From CAYSHJ01 sp964589725 (lineage in GTDB: Bacteria > Planctomycetota > Planctomycetia > Planctomycetales > Planctomycetaceae), in contig CAZPUJ010000091.1 in the NCBI GenBank assembly GCA_964589725.1, forward strand, positions 1 to 13,666: DNA of 13,666 bases, written 5' to 3'. The notes beneath the pieces were generated by a model, which did not search any database, was not told the DNA's origin, and saw only the letters and a list, made by a program, of their open reading frames with translations. Positions 13,331-13,666 of the stretch are shown piece after piece. Position numbers and translations under genes: made by a program. Numbering within the stretch: the first letter of the stretch is position 1; each line of letters opens with the position of its first letter.

Positions 13331-13666
13331 ATGTTGCTCACGATTTCCCCTTGGTGTCGGGTTCCTGCAATCAAGCCGTTCTTGCGTCGACCGCCGCGCC
13401 GGAAGACGCTGCGTTGGGTTCAGGTGTTGGAACCGATGGAAGTACGAACGGTTTTGTCACCCGCGAACCTGACGGCACAAATGATCGAGTTGGCCGTACC
13501 GACGTATGCGGAAGCAGCCTCCACGAATCTGCGAGCGATGGACGCGACGGAGACGCACGGCAACTCGAGCAGTAGTCTCAAACTGAGACAGGCAGCGAAG
13601 GAACAGGCGGTCACAGACTTGAATGAGTTGGACCGTGGGCACGGACAGGCGTCCTTGACCGCTCGC
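13331..13666 (+). CDS. N-terminus of a large planctomycete extracellular protein (partial)
   Basis: The frame is open from ATG 13331 to the last base, giving 112 codons without a stop, and runs off the window. Residues 18-43 (basic LRRPPRRKTLRWVQ, then 'VLEPMEVRTVLSPANLTAQM') match the short conserved N-terminus of large secreted or surface-anchored planctomycete proteins, typically an Arg-rich stretch followed by 'LE.R.LLS'; Pfam names a Planc_extracel family of this kind. Downstream residues to 112 are polar and fit an export or linker segment, but no adhesion, cadherin or dockerin domain has appeared yet. A GAGG ribosome-binding site precedes it. Its location beside the glycan locus is suggestive, yet no functional link is shown. 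The competing frame at 13351-13575 lacks these features. Confidence 0.75.
   Translation, partial: MLLTISPWCRVPAIKPFLRRPPRRKTLRWVQVLEPMEVRTVLSPANLTAQMIELAVPTYAEAASTNLRAMDATETHGNSSSSLKLRQAAKEQAVTDLNELDRGHGQASLTAR

Overview
The window looks like accessory chromosome of a planctomycete (Planctomycetota). The clues are an FHA-fused serine/threonine kinase, GC-rich palindromic repeats with REP-associated tyrosine transposases (RAYTs), weak or absent Shine-Dalgarno signals in front of many genes, and, at the right edge, the basic 'LEPMEVRTVLS' type N-terminus of large planctomycete extracellular proteins. No genus is claimed. No tRNA, rRNA or CRISPR array was seen.

Bases 1-2533 are a repeat and mobile-DNA zone with a signalling gene. 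A RAYT (250-972) sits between two near-identical 166-bp direct repeats (71-236 and 864-1029). Each repeat is a cluster of about 29-bp REP units, and the right one supplies the last ~36 codons and the stop of the RAYT. Next comes a cytoplasmic FHA/serine-threonine kinase (1043-2533) that carries a REP pair in frame in the linker between its two domains. Bases 2534-3170 hold the scrambled remnant of a second, different transposase.

Bases 3171-12998 and a little beyond (to 13065) are a cell-surface polysaccharide locus. On the minus strand, read right to left, a tight run encodes a SAM methyltransferase, a GT4 glycosyltransferase, an ABC exporter and a GT69/CAP59-like glycosyltransferase. Diverging from it is a multi-span membrane protein of probable GT-C type (8360-9607). 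This meets, tail to tail with a 75-nt overlap, a minus-strand sulfotransferase that has an extra C-terminal domain (9533-10822). After an intergenic region with a strong 28-bp-arm hairpin repeat come a polysaccharide pyruvyl transferase (11163-12017) and a second GT4-like glycosyltransferase (12103-13065). Together the genes suggest assembly, methylation, sulfation, pyruvylation and export of an anionic surface glycan. The product itself cannot be read from sequence.

Bases 13066-13330 are non-coding with several dyad symmetries. A large secreted or surface protein begins at 13331 and runs off the window.

The points most worth a second look are the REP/RAYT module and its in-frame invasion of protein-coding sequence, the combined sulfate and pyruvate decoration set, and the sulfotransferase fusion.
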